From the NCBI GenBank assembly GCA_963575645.1, contig OY754469.1:37220753-37284752 (forward strand): a stretch of 64,000 bases of DNA, written 5' to 3'. The DNA comes from Xanthostigma xanthostigma (taxonomy: Eukaryota > Arthropoda > Insecta > Raphidioptera > Raphidiidae). The notes beneath the pieces were generated by a model. It was given only the letters and a program-made list of their open reading frames with translations, was not told where the DNA came from and made no database searches. Positions 31,975 to 41,049 of the stretch are shown piece after piece. A program made the translations under genes and the position numbers. Positions within the stretch are counted from its first letter, which is position 1. Every line of letters starts with the position of its first letter.

Positions 31975-32575
31975 CGAATGCGCCGTTGATCGAAGGAGAA
32001 TATTCCACTCGCGTGTTACCGCGCTCGCTACGCTCGTGCGGCAAATTTCACGCTCATGGAATCTTCTCCTTCTCTCACTAGTTGCACAATATACTATTAT
32101 TCAACACGCGCGAGTAATATGTAATTTCGGGGCCCTGCTAAATTCGGGAGAAATAATAGATTATTTCATGTTGACGCGTAGAGTGCTAATAATGAGCCGT
32201 ACAGTGTGATAATGAATTTTCTGGACCAATCGAAACGCAGTAGCAAGCCCGAGCGTGCAATAATGAAAAAAAAACTGCACGCATCTTCTGGACCAATAGG
32301 AACGTGGTAGGCGGTATTGTATATATGAAAACAGCATCGCAATTCAGCGAAAGTCATGGCTATCTCGTGTGCATCGAGGGCGCTGGGTACGTCAATCAAT
32401 GAAGTGATTTATTATTTTTCCCTCTTTTATCAGGGCCCCGATTACATATTACTCGTGCTAGTTGAATAAAATATTATGTGCGACCATTGATCGAAGGAGA
32501 ATATTCCACTCGCGTGCGTTTTACGCTCATGGAATCTTCTCCTTCTCTCACTAGTCGCACAATATACTATTATTG
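31975..32575 (-). repeat. Family F element, copies 2 and 3 of the palindromic unit
   Basis: Reverse complement of 19131-19640, with palindromic units at both ends (about 31985-32095 and 32475-32570). Shared text includes GCATCGAGGGCG, GGACCAATAGGAACG and TCAATGAAGTGATTTATTAT. Confidence 0.7.
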
Positions 32576-32582
32576 AAGAGTT

Positions 32583-32606
32583 CTAATCAGACATTAATCA
32601 AGGATT
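32583..32606 (-). repeat. Penelope 5' tag scrap
   Basis: Reverse complement of the 24-nt tag with one change (CTAATCAGACATTAATCAAG, then GATT), preceded by TATTGAAGAGTT as in the other insertions. Confidence 0.6.
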
Positions 32607-33224
32607 TGAATTAAGTTTAGAAACCTTGGTCTAGTATGTACTTGATAAAATTCGAAAGCAGCTACTGCTTTTTCGTCACAGGATAGCGAGACAATAATAT
32701 GACGGAATTGGTTGACGGTGTAACTGTCTACCAACAGCGCAGAAAACAAATTATTCCGAGTTGTCCGCCGAGAATTCTATTTATGTCAGTTCGTTAAGAC
32801 TTTCGACGTATTCCGATCTGCGCGTGGATATCACATTGAATGTGACGTGTATATCGCATTTCAGATTCCACATCAATCTTCATATTTCAGCTGTGAATTC
32901 GATTCCAAATTCAATCTGTACTTCGCTTCGCGGACGTGTCTCTTCAGGGACGAATACAAAAAGTGCGTGATTTAATAATAAATACGAATTGGAACAAAAT
33001 GCATCTAAGTTTTTAACACCTCCGTGCGTCCATCAATGTCAGAGGTCGTTTGCAGGGCTTCCCACGCATTGCGTGTAACAATCATATAAAAACTAGTGTT
33101 GCACTCGCAGTGCGAAAACCCCGCCGACAAAATAGTGTACTTGCTAATACAGGCATTGTGATTTTATTGTGTGAAATTAAGTTTGTTTTTAGACAAAACA
33201 AAAAAATTACTTCCTTAATACATC
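32607..33224. other. Unclassified, less AT-rich stretch
   Basis: 32700-32970 has more balanced composition than its neighbours (GTTGTCCGCCGAGAATTC, CTTCGCTTCGCGGACGTGTC) with a 69-codon plus frame of no known family. It could be an untranslated exon, promoter region or old repeat. I see no splice sites that settle it. Confidence 0.3.
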
Positions 33225-33427
33225 CTTTAGAACAGTGATGTGAAAGATACGGCTCGCGACCAGAATCTATTCTGAAAAAAATTACCTACCTCAAATATGA
33301 CATCTGACCAGTGCCGTAACTAGAATCTCGGGGGCCCCGGGGCAAGAAGTAAATTTGGGGTCCCCTACGTAGAATTTAAAAAGTGCTTATAATTATGCAC
33401 ATTTTTGATGAACATCTGTTCAGAACT

Positions 33428-33600
33428 CTTCAATAAATAAAATTAATTATCGACCAATTTTTCAGATAAATATATTAACAGAAAATATAAAAATTAATAC
33501 ATTAACGTTTCGGTCCGGATTTAGACGTTCTTCAGAACTGATCTAAAAAATATAAAAATTAATTAATAATTAGTTTCTAATTGATTTTTGAAATGGTCCT
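33428..33600 (-). repeat. Penelope-like 3' terminus fragment
   Basis: CTTCAATAAATAAAATTAAT and TATCGACCAATTTTTCAG at the left, the hammerhead-like block at 33500-33540 and ATTAGTTTCTAATTG at the right match 37762-37900 and, in reverse, 13010-13160. Confidence 0.75.
33500..33540 (-). ncRNA. Hammerhead-ribozyme-like motif, stem II weakened
   Basis: On the minus strand CAGTT, CTGAAGA, stem II GTC...GGAC partly mismatched, GAAACGTT, AATG. It is a diverged copy of the motif at 37824-37864. Confidence 0.45.
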
Positions 33601-33879
33601 TTAGAAAAATCAGTCTGACACCCCTGTTTTAGAAAAATACATATTTTTTTCTAATGTCAATAATATTATTATTAGCCCTACATCTGCATCAAATTGAATA
33701 CACCCTCCAGTAAATAAGTATCTATCCTCAAACAAATATTTGTAAGTCCGGTCCTGTTAGACAAATTTTGTTAAAATCTTAGCAGGACAATTTTATCTTT
33801 ATTACAGGATTAATATTTTTAGAAACTATTCTAAGAATTCTTTCGGTATTTTTAGTCTCAAAATCTTTTTGTTTTCTGG

Positions 33880-34220
33880 TTTTAAGCAAGAACCAATCAG
33901 GAAACAGTATTTTGTTACGTGCGCGACATGGACAAACGCCCGCAAGCAAACACGGTGTCATAGTGTGTGTTCTGTTCAGAGACAATAAACATCCACTTTT
34001 GTTCGCATTCGAATTGTCACTGCGCGCACACCAAACCTATCTTTTTTTTAATATATGGTTTATTGGCCTCTACATCTTCTGACATAATTAGACATGTCAA
34101 AAACCTATCTATAAAGCCAGCTTAAAAACAAGCATCGTGCGAAGCGAACACATAAAAGCCATCACAAAACTCAGCGCCACAGCACACTTGCGGCAGAAGC
34201 AGCCTCATGTGAAGCGGCCT
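33880..34220. repeat. Harbinger-type MITE (family C), copy 3
   Basis: CAATCAGGAAACAGTATTTT, AAACGCCCGCAAGCAAACAC and CAGAGACAATAAACATCC match 24823-25236. The right end CCTCATGTGAAGCGGCCT is followed by TTA. The left end is not recognisable. Confidence 0.65.
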
Positions 34221-34599
34221 TTACTTTTTACTTAAATATAAAACAAGTTTACGACCACTGCTCTATAATGTTGGGGATTAATGTTTCCGATGGCATCTTA
34301 TCTTAATATTGTAAATGTTGAAAAAAGAAACCATGCGAGGTTGGAGGTTGGCAGAAGTATAACCTGTAGCTTTTTAATCTCTTGATGCACGGGGGTAGAT
34401 ATCACCCCTTTCACTCACTTTACTCTGTGATTACTTTCACTTCCTCCACACTACGTTACACTCGAGCTACGACCGACGTCACTTCCTTGAAAATATCAGC
34501 TGTCCAGTGACGTACAATTGTTACTTAAATATTGATTATGAAGTGAAATTTCAAAATATCTGTCTTATCAAAATAGATGCTATTTTAACATTGCGTTAA
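34221..34599. other. Nothing recognised
   Basis: Includes CACTTCCTCCACACTACG and a short balanced-composition stretch, but no feature I can name. Confidence 0.35.
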
Positions 34600-34905
34600 T
34601 TTATTTTACCATTCCAACCCACAAGTGGGGAATGGTACTAGACAAAAATCACTTTTCAAAAATTTTACGATATCTTTCCGTTTTGAGGTCCCCCGAATCC
34701 AAAAAACTTATTTTTGGAAAAACTATGTGCGTCTGTTAGTCTGTGAACACGATACAGGTCAAACGGATGAGCGGATTCAAAGCAAATTTTGGCAGGATGT
34801 TTGGTATAGGTACAAATATGAAGAGCCCTATTGTTTTTGGGGAAAAACGGCGCATGCGTAGAAGAGATATCTGCTAAAACGGTGTTTTTTTTATATAATA
34901 ATGGT
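34600..34905 (+). repeat. Interspersed repeat family E, copy 2
   Basis: TACCATTCCAACCCACAAGT, CGTTTTGAGGTCCCCCGAAT and GTCTGTTAGTCTGTGAACAC have counterparts at 49040-49290 (reverse) and 9640-9690. The 78-codon frame here is part of the repeat. Confidence 0.55.
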
Positions 34906-34986
34906 ATACTTTTAATAACGGCTTATTATTCTATTTATTTTTTCAAGAAAACTTTGTAAAAATTTTTTTTTCTAAAACAAAAAAAA

Positions 34987-35225
34987 ACCCGTTGTGCCCG
35001 ACTAATTAAAAAGATTAAATATCTTTTTAATTAGTCGGGCACAACGGGTTTTTTTCGTTTTCAATAATTTATTAAGGTTTTAACTTTAATTTAAATAGTT
35101 TTTTTTTAATTTCCACCGACTAGTTTTGGAGAAATCAATGAAAACATATTATCCATCTACCGAAATATAAAAAAATCAAGCCTTTTATTTAAAATTGCTT
35201 TGGTGCTTGTACTACCTTAACTGAA
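34987..35225. repeat. Hairpin repeat family D, copy 2
   Basis: Arms 34987-35015 and 35021-35049 are perfect complements (ACCCGTTGTGCCCGACTAAT and beyond) with only a 5-base loop. The downstream 165 bases match copy 1 (11974-12110). The hairpin is preserved better than the flank, which suggests it is recent or maintained. Confidence 0.75.
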
Positions 35226-35376
35226 AACATATTAATTATCGCCTGACATCTATAATGATAATTCATTAACATTTGTTATATCTTTTTTTTTCTGGTTTCA
35301 CGTCCATTATATTGATGTTTGTAAATGATAGCGGGAAAGTGGACAGGTACACAAATCAAACACCTTATTTAGCTGT

Positions 35377-35415
35377 GTATAACGTTTCGCTGGTGATCCC
35401 AGCTTCTTCAGATAC
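35377..35415 (-). ncRNA. Hammerhead-ribozyme-like motif (best stems)
   Basis: On the minus strand: GTAT, CTGAAGA, one extra A, stem II GCTGG/CCAGC with loop GATCA, GAAACGTT, ATAC. Stem I GTAT/ATAC is a perfect 4 bp and stem II a perfect 5 bp. ACGT after GAA is self-complementary, which could allow a dimeric stem III. Cleavage would be expected after GAAACGTT. Confidence 0.6.
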
Positions 35416-35533
35416 TGAAAATATATTATAATGTATAGTTTTTACAACAATAACATCTTTCAGCTAAGGTAAATAACCTAGAAACTAATTGTACATATTG
35501 TAAAACTAAACATTTTTTCAAAATATATTTTCA

Positions 35534-35572
35534 GTATCTGAAGAAGCTGGGATCACCAGCGAAAGGTCATAC
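35534..35572 (+). ncRNA. Hammerhead-ribozyme-like motif, partner copy
   Basis: Plus strand: GTAT, CTGAAGA, extra A, GCTGG/CCAGC, GAAAGGTC, ATAC. Stems I and II are identical to the facing copy. The stem III/cleavage segment differs (GAAAGGTC instead of GAAACGTT), giving a canonical-looking GTC before the cleavage position. Confidence 0.5.
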
Positions 35573-35636
35573 AAAGCCAAATAAGGTGTTTGATTTCTGT
35601 ACCTGTCCACTTTCCCGCTATCATTTACAAACATTT

Positions 35637-36110
35637 GTTATATCGCTTGCCTCAGAGTTGAGCAACTGAGGTGAGGCTGAACGTGTTAAAATGTAAAATA
35701 TAAATGATAATCACAAACAAGCACTTTAATTGAAGATGACACAGCTTAATATTTTAATATTTAATTTAATATATTTTTGTCGTGTGCGCCACTGAGTCGT
35801 CATCACCCTGAGGCGCTCTTTTGTTTAAGAGATTGATTAATAGGTGAGATCGATAAAGCAATGTGGATGTGATTGACGTAGTAAACTTTGTTTTCGTCAC
35901 GTTGGTACCGTTTCACAGGACCTAATACATTTTAGAATACGCCGGCGCCACCCCATTTTGCCTTGGGCAAATAGGATTGTTCACTCTAACTTAATTTGAT
36001 AACAATGTACTCGCTTTTCACATTTTTATTTAAGTATGTACACAGTTTTTTAAATCTACCCCTCGATATACCAACTTTACTAAGGATGTGCGAATGAACC
36101 GCATGAATAA
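35637..36110. other. Nothing firmly recognised
   Basis: GCCGGCGCCACCCCATTTTG near 35941 looks like part of a repeat terminus. No gene. Confidence 0.35.
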
Positions 36111-36114
36111 TGAT

Positions 36115-36240
36115 AATAATAGTATATTGTGCGACTAGTGAGAGAAGAAGATTCCATGAGCGTGAAATTTGCCGCACGAGCGTAGCGAGTGCGGTAACAC
36201 GCGAGTGGAATATTCTCCTTCTCTCACTAGCTTAAATGCG
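36115..36240. repeat. Family F palindromic unit, solo copy
   Basis: ATTGTGCGACTAGTGAGAGA and GAATATTCTCCTTCTCTCAC around GCGTAGCGAGTGCGG match 19131-19255. It stands here without the rest of the element. Confidence 0.7.
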
Positions 36241-36790
36241 GTCTAGAATAATATTTTTGTTGTTATAAATATAAAATAATACATAATTATAAAAATAGAT
36301 GTAAATGTTGCAATGTCACTAAGTTTTTCATGTTAACTATTGAACGTCACCTTAATAAAATTTTAATCCAAATCAATGGACTGATTGTGGTCAAATTTTA
36401 CATGTGGGTATAAAGGTTACACCTCAAGGCAATTTAACTCAAATGTCAAAGAAGTGATTTAAGAAAAAAACCGTTTTGTTTGTCGTTTAAATAATTTTGA
36501 GACACTGAAACGACATTTCTTTTGATTTCTAAAAAAATTTAGGTGTGAAGTAATGTAAAGTTCGTGATTGTAGATATTAGACAGACCTGTGTTTGAACGT
36601 ATAAGGGTAATTTGTAAATGTAATTATCTAGCGTGCACTAAATAGAGAAAGGAAGCCCCTATTAATTGTGTTAATTTAATTGACCATTATTCAGTTACAG
36701 TGGAGACCGAATTGATGTGCTTAATGTCATCTCATCACTATATTATGTTCCATTCTTTACCGACAGTATCTTACTACCGTAGAACAGAAA
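36241..36790. other. Nothing recognised
   Basis: AT-rich spacer before the nested Helitron block. Confidence 0.35.
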
Positions 36791-37105
36791 TCTATACTAA
36801 TATATAAAGCTGAAGAGTTTGTTTGTTTGTTTGAACGCACTAATCTCAGAAACTACTGGTTCGAATTGAAAAAATGTTTTTTTGTTGAATAGCCCATTTA
36901 TCGAGGAAAGTTATATATATATAATACTAGCGGACCCGGCGAACTTCGTACCGCCTAACAGTATAATATATATATATCTATATAATTGGAACATCTATCT
37001 ATCTATTTTATTTATTTTAAAATATACATGGACGTATATGTGTGTATGTCGAGCACTCCGGCTGCGCCGTCGTGCCCGGTGCAAAAGAACGAATGGGGAT
37101 ATTTG

Positions 37106-37250
37106 AATCTTTGATTAACGTCTGATTAGTACTCTTCAATAAATAAATTATCGACCAATTTTTCTAACAATTATATTGACAATATATAATTATATATTAT
37201 ATATATATATATATATGTTTTTGTCAATATAATTGTCAGAAAAACTGATC
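37106..37250. repeat. Minimal Penelope-like insertion
   Basis: 5' tag (AATCTTTGATTAACGTCTGA...), then an inverted terminus (TCAATAAATAAATTATCGAC), a TA microsatellite (37195-37218) and the terminus in direct orientation (GTCAATATAATTGTCAGAAA). Coding sequence is absent. Confidence 0.65.
37195..37218. repeat. TA microsatellite
   Basis: Run of alternating TA at the centre of the palindromic Penelope-like insertion. Confidence 0.8.
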
Positions 37251-37823
37251 CTAATGACTCGCACAATGGTTTATTATAAATCAATGTTTTTTTAATTTTT
37301 GACAGAATTTTTTCAAATCATACATTAGGCTGTTTATATTTTAAAACCATGGATACGAATTTAAAAAAAAATTCGTGTCTTTAATAATAATTATAATCAA
37401 AGGAAGAAAAAAAATTTAGGGGTGGACTACCCCTAACATTTAGGGGGATGAAAAATAGATGTTGGCCGATTCTCATAGATACCGGATAAGCACAAAAAAT
37501 TTCATCAAAATCCGTCAAGCCGTTTCGGAGGAGTTTGGCAACGAAAACTGTGACACGAGAATTTTATATATTAGATATAATAGGCTATACTCGTATATAA
37601 CATTACGCTACGACCAATTGGAGCGGAGCATCAATGAAAAATGTTGCAAGATGCAACTCAAAATTAGTCCGTCCGACAAATATTATCAGGTGAAATGCCT
37701 TAACTAAATATTAAATATTAAAATAAAATAATAATAAATAAAAATATATTAAATATTATATCATCAATAAATAAAATTATCGACCAGTTTTTCAGACAAT
37801 ATATTAACAAAATATAATTAATA

Positions 37824-37864
37824 CATTAACGTTTCGATCCCGATTTGGATCTTCTTCAGAATGG
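37824..37864 (-). ncRNA. Hammerhead-ribozyme-like motif in the Penelope 3' region
   Basis: Minus strand: CCATT, CTGAAGA, one extra A, stem II GATCC/GGATC with loop AAATCG, GAAACGTT, AATG. Stem I CATT/AATG and stem II are perfect. It sits between the GIY-YIG stop and the 3' terminus, where Penelope pseudo-LTR ribozymes are expected. Confidence 0.65.
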
Positions 37865-38063
37865 ATCTAAAAATATAAAAAATATTTAGTTTCTATTTAT
37901 TTTTAACGATATTCGTGAGATTTTTTTTAATTTTGAAATATTAAAAAAAAAAAAATAATAATAATAATAACAAACAATTTTTTATTATGTAGTCATGGAA
38001 ATAATTGTGAGCACCTAAAAAGAAATAAAAAATTATTAAAAACAAAATATTATTTCAAAATAA

Positions 38064-38824
38064 TCTAATATATAAAATTCTCGTGTCACAGTTTTCGTTG
38101 CCGAACTCCTCCGAAACGGCTTGACGGATTTTGATGAAATTTTTTGTGCTTATCCGGTATCTATGAGAATCGGCCAACATCTATTTTTCATCCCCCTAAA
38201 TGTTAGGGGTAGTCCACCCTTAAATTTTTTTTCTTCCTTTGATTATAATTATTATTAAAGACACGAATGTTTTTTTAAATTCGTATCCATGGTTTTAAAA
38301 TATAAACAGCCTTATGTATGATTTGAAAAAATTCTGTCAAAAATTAAAAAAAACATTGATTTATATACTTTTAACATTTTTCATCATTAAATAATTTTCA
38401 AGTGATTTTATAACCTCAAAAGTACTCAACACGTGACACGAGCTTCCAATAACAACGGATTTTGTGTTGTAAGTATACTTTTTTTTATTCATATCGAAAA
38501 TGTTGTTGATCTTATAAAAATGTAACTCCTCCGAAACGGCTTGACGGATTTTGATGAAATTTTTTGTGCTTATCCGGTATCTATGAGAATCGACCAACAT
38601 CTATTTTTCATCCCCCTAAATGTTAGGGGTAGTCCACCCCTAAATTTTTTTTCTTCCTTCCTCATTCGTTCTTTTGCACCGGGCACGACGGCGCAGCCGG
38701 AGTGCTCGACATACACACATATACGTCCATGTATATTTTAAAATAAATAAAATAGATAGATAGATGTTCCAATTAAATTGTTTTATTATTTCACTTTATA
38801 CGTAGCGAAGTACGTACAGGGCCG

Positions 38825-38864
<40 letters not shown>

Positions 38865-38899
38865 CTGTTAGGCGGTACGAAGTTCGCCGGGTCCGCTAG
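38064..38899 (+). mobile_element. Inner Helitron 2 with internal 5' duplication
   Basis: Starts TCTAATATATAAAATTCTCG after A/T and ends GGCGGTACGAAGTTCGCC, GGGTCCGCTAG before T. The segment CTCCTCCGAAACGGCTTGAC to the TTTTTTTTCTTCCTT tract occurs twice (about 38105-38240 and 38527-38660), so the copy is a partial tandem. A TA microsatellite occupies 38826-38862. Confidence 0.88.
38826..38862. repeat. TA microsatellite
   Basis: About 18 TA units near the Helitron 3' end. Confidence 0.9.
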
Positions 38900-39323
38900 T
38901 ATTATATATATTACTTAAATTTTCTGTATCTAATTGAGCATTGAGAGAATTTTTATTTGATTTTATATGTAACATTTCCGAAATATTTCTTTTAAAAAAA
39001 TTAGTTTCATTATCTAAGATTTTAATATTATTCCAATTAATTTTGTGGTCAAGTTCTAATTTGTGTTTAGTTATTACATTATGTTTGTCAGGGATTAATT
39101 TGTGATTATTTTGATGTTCTTTTATTCTTGTTTTAAGAGCTCTTTTTGTTTGACCAATATAATTATTCTTAGCACAATTTTCACAATTAATTTTATATAC
39201 AACATTATGCTTTTGTAATTTATTAATTTTATCTTTTCCCTTTTTAATAATTTTATCAAGTTTATTACTAACATTAAAAAGAGTTTTTATATTTAAATTT
39301 TTAAGAAATTGGTCGATAATTTT
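38900..39323 (-). pseudogene. Penelope-like GIY-YIG endonuclease C-terminal end
   Basis: Minus-strand frame: NKLDKIIKKGKDKINKLQKH, NVVYKINCENCAKNNYIGQT, KRALKTRIKEHQ, later INWNNIKILDNETNFFKRNI and SEMLHIKSNKNSLNAQLDTE. This is the CxxC plus NYIGQT nuclease end of Penelope-like elements. The frame is uninterrupted over about 130 codons. After removal of the Helitron it continues ...LSNIYNIILK to TAA at 38063-38049, matching the copy at 12633-12929. Confidence 0.88.
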
Positions 39324-39401
39324 ATTTATTGAAGAGTTCTAATCAGACGTTAATCAAAGATTTAAATATTATATATTAGTACAGACCATGTACCTATACA
39401 A

Positions 39402-39474
39402 GTCCGGATAGCTCAATCGGTAGAGCGTAAGACTCTTAAGGCCAGGGTCTAGGGTTCAAGCCCCACGTCGGCAA
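39402..39474 (+). pseudogene. tRNA-Lys(CTT)-derived module in the outer Helitron
   Basis: TAGCTCAATCGGTAGAGC is an A box region, CTCTTAA the Lys anticodon loop and GGGTTCAAGCCCC the B box/TpsiC arm. The anticodon stem (TAAGA/GGCCA) does not pair and the acceptor stem is weak, so a working tRNA is unlikely. Internal promoter boxes are kept. The following roughly 250 bases are shared with the copy at 59290-59539, so it behaves like a SINE head. Confidence 0.75.
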
Positions 39475-39854
39475 ATATACTTGTATTTTTTTTCTACATT
39501 GCTTTCTTCTAAAGCTTACATTTCAATTTTTATAAATCTTATAACGACTCATTAAAATTAAATAAAACTAATTAATAGCTCATTTGAAAACTGTTACAAC
39601 TATAGGCACCTATATAAAAATAATTTTCCTACAGTGTTTACAATTAAATATTTAGTATATCAAAAGAAATTTATTACTTAAAAAAAATATAAATACTACT
39701 TTTTAACGACAAAAACTTTTGAACGCTAACGCCGATCATTCTGAAGTTTAGACACAACATTCATCTCGGTAAACTAAGATGGATGTGCGTACTCATGTCC
39801 CTTCCTTCCCCATTAGTTCTTTTGCACCCGGGTGAAACCGGGCGGGGCCGCTAG

Positions 39855-40641
39855 TTTAATATAAATATAGAGTAGAGTATAGTGCACGGAGTATTTTTGT
39901 AGGTTTGCTAAAATATCTACAATTTAAGAAAAAAATAGACTTTAGTTTTGTTTATATGGTATTACAAGCCTACAGTTGTCAGGTTCTGATTTGATAACTG
40001 GTAAAAAAATGTCTCATATAGCATTGTAAATAGGGATTGCAGTACCGGTACTGAAATCGAATTTGTATTTCCTGGTACTGGAGGAGATCCAAGAAATTCG
40101 ATACTTTCGGTACTAGAGAAAAAAATAATGTGTTAAATGCTTTCTGTGCGTGAAATTAAATGTTGGAAATAGTTTTGAAGACGTTTAATCACAATACAAA
40201 TCACTGATTATTATTCTACGTAATTGAATAAACTTTAAATATTACAATCAGTCTCAATAATAATCATTGCTGATCAACAAATTAAGTATTAAGTATTATC
40301 TTAACTCAACTTTAACAAGAAATAATCATTCTTGTCATGAAAAAGGAACCTTAAATTCAAACTGTCAAACGCGTCTGAACGATGCGAGTGGTGTGCGAGC
40401 TGCTGTCAGGCGCTAGATGAGTGAAAAGAAAAAAATGTTGAACTAACTTGCATGCAAGCTACTATCAAACTCGCACGTTCGAGTGACTCGTAAGATACGT
40501 CCATACGGTACGAGTTACTGCACGAGAGCTACTCGGCAGACCAGCTCGCAACGTGTAAACCAGCCATAAGGATGCGAGTCGTCCATCTCTAGCTTGGCCA
40601 CCGGTGCCTCTGTGAGCATTTTTCTGTGACATAACTCGAGT
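39855..40641. other. Unclassified; possible hAT and MITE remnants
   Basis: TAGGGATTGCAGTACCGGTA at 40030 resembles a hAT end of the TAGGG type. 40366-40620 is less AT-rich (GCGAGTGGTGTGCGAGCTGC, CTCGGCAGACCAGCTCGC). No second ends or duplications were confirmed. Confidence 0.35.
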
Positions 40642-41028
40642 ATGAATACCGTGCAAGCAAACGATTTAACAATATTAAAACAGAACATAAATTCCACTGG
40701 GATTATTTATCGTGAAGGTTTTTCCATTAATTTACTTTTATTTAGTGCTTTTAAATTACACTTATTTCATTTTTATTGCCCTTGGAAAAATAATTCTCGA
40801 AAAGATTTTAAATTAATTACTCCAGAAGGATTGTGCAAATTTTCATGTATTTTAATGGGTTTATATTCAGAGGTCGTTTACGCTAATGGCCTTACTTATC
40901 GAGCGTTTATAGTCTACAATATACGTTATAACCAATCCATCGACATTTTTTTAACGGTATTCGAAACAACTGTTGGTCTACAATCTACATCATATGTCGC
41001 TAATTATTCATATTTTCGGACCAGATAA
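40642..41028 (+). CDS. Uncharacterised 128-codon open frame
   Basis: The longest clean frame outside tandem arrays and known elements. It starts MNTVQANDLTILKQNINSTG, is rich in Phe, Leu, Tyr and Ile, and ends YSYFRTR with TAA. I recognise no family. Its AT-rich codons match the surrounding non-coding DNA, so it may be chance or a decayed gene. The region downstream (from 41050) is a dispersed repeat. Confidence 0.2.
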   Translation: MNTVQANDLTILKQNINSTGIIYREGFSINLLLFSAFKLHLFHFYCPWKNNSRKDFKLITPEGLCKFSCILMGLYSEVVYANGLTYRAFIVYNIRYNQSIDIFLTVFETTVGLQSTSYVANYSYFRTR

Positions 41029-41049
41029 ATATTACATTTTTCACAGGTA

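Larger units (their letters stand above)
33233..33626. mobile_element. Decayed hAT element containing Penelope scrap
   Basis: CAGTGATGTGAAAG and TGACACCCCTG are the ends, flanked by CTTTAGAA (33225-33232) and TTTTAGAA (33627-33634). Inside, CAGTGCCGTAACTAGAATCT at 33312 is the terminus of another hAT family. 33428-33600 is a minus-strand Penelope-like 3' terminus. Confidence 0.6.
35320..35636. repeat. Inverted repeat with two facing hammerhead-like motifs
   Basis: Outer arms AGCGGGAAAGTGGACAGGTA to CACCTTATTT (35330-35371) and their complement (35580-35629). Inside lie two hammerhead-like blocks in opposite orientation (35377-35415 minus and 35534-35572 plus), with about 120 AT-rich bases between. 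Confidence 0.8.
36927..37575 (-). mobile_element. Inner Helitron 1, with a Penelope scrap inside
   Basis: The minus strand starts TCTAATATATAAAATTCTCG (37575) and ends GGCGGTACGAAGTTCGCC hairpin, GGGTCCGCTAG (36927), between A and T. GCCGTTTCGGAGGAGTTTGG and ATTTAGGGGGATGAAAAATA are typical of a very common insect Helitron family. 37106-37250 inside is a short palindromic Penelope-like insertion. Confidence 0.88.
37762..39362 (-). mobile_element. Penelope-like element, 5'-truncated, split by a Helitron
   Basis: Flanked by a 12-bp direct repeat TAAATATTATAT (37750-37761 and 39363-39374). Minus-strand order: 24-nt tag (39362-39339), about 35 bases that are an inverted copy of the 3' terminus, truncated GIY-YIG frame, AT-rich region, hammerhead-like motif (37864-37824), and 3' terminus AAAACTGGTCGATAATTTTA (to about 37762). 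The Helitron 38064-38899 interrupts it within the last codons. Confidence 0.88.
36791..39854 (+). mobile_element. Outer Helitron carrying a tRNA-Lys-like module, with nested insertions
   Basis: Starts TCTATACTAATATATAAAGC after A (36790) and ends with hairpin CACCCGGGTGAAACCGGG, then CGGGGCCGCTAG before T (39855). Its own sequence is 36791-36926, 37576-37749 and about 39363-39854. These join into the same order as the uninterrupted copy at 59146-59879. The rest is two later insertions: a Helitron (36927-37575) and a Penelope-like element (37762-39362) that itself contains a Helitron (38064-38899). Confidence 0.88.

Noticed and set aside
39402-39474. Functional tRNA-Lys gene
   Set aside because: Anticodon and acceptor stems do not pair, the same defects occur in the second copy at 59540-59612, and both lie inside Helitrons.
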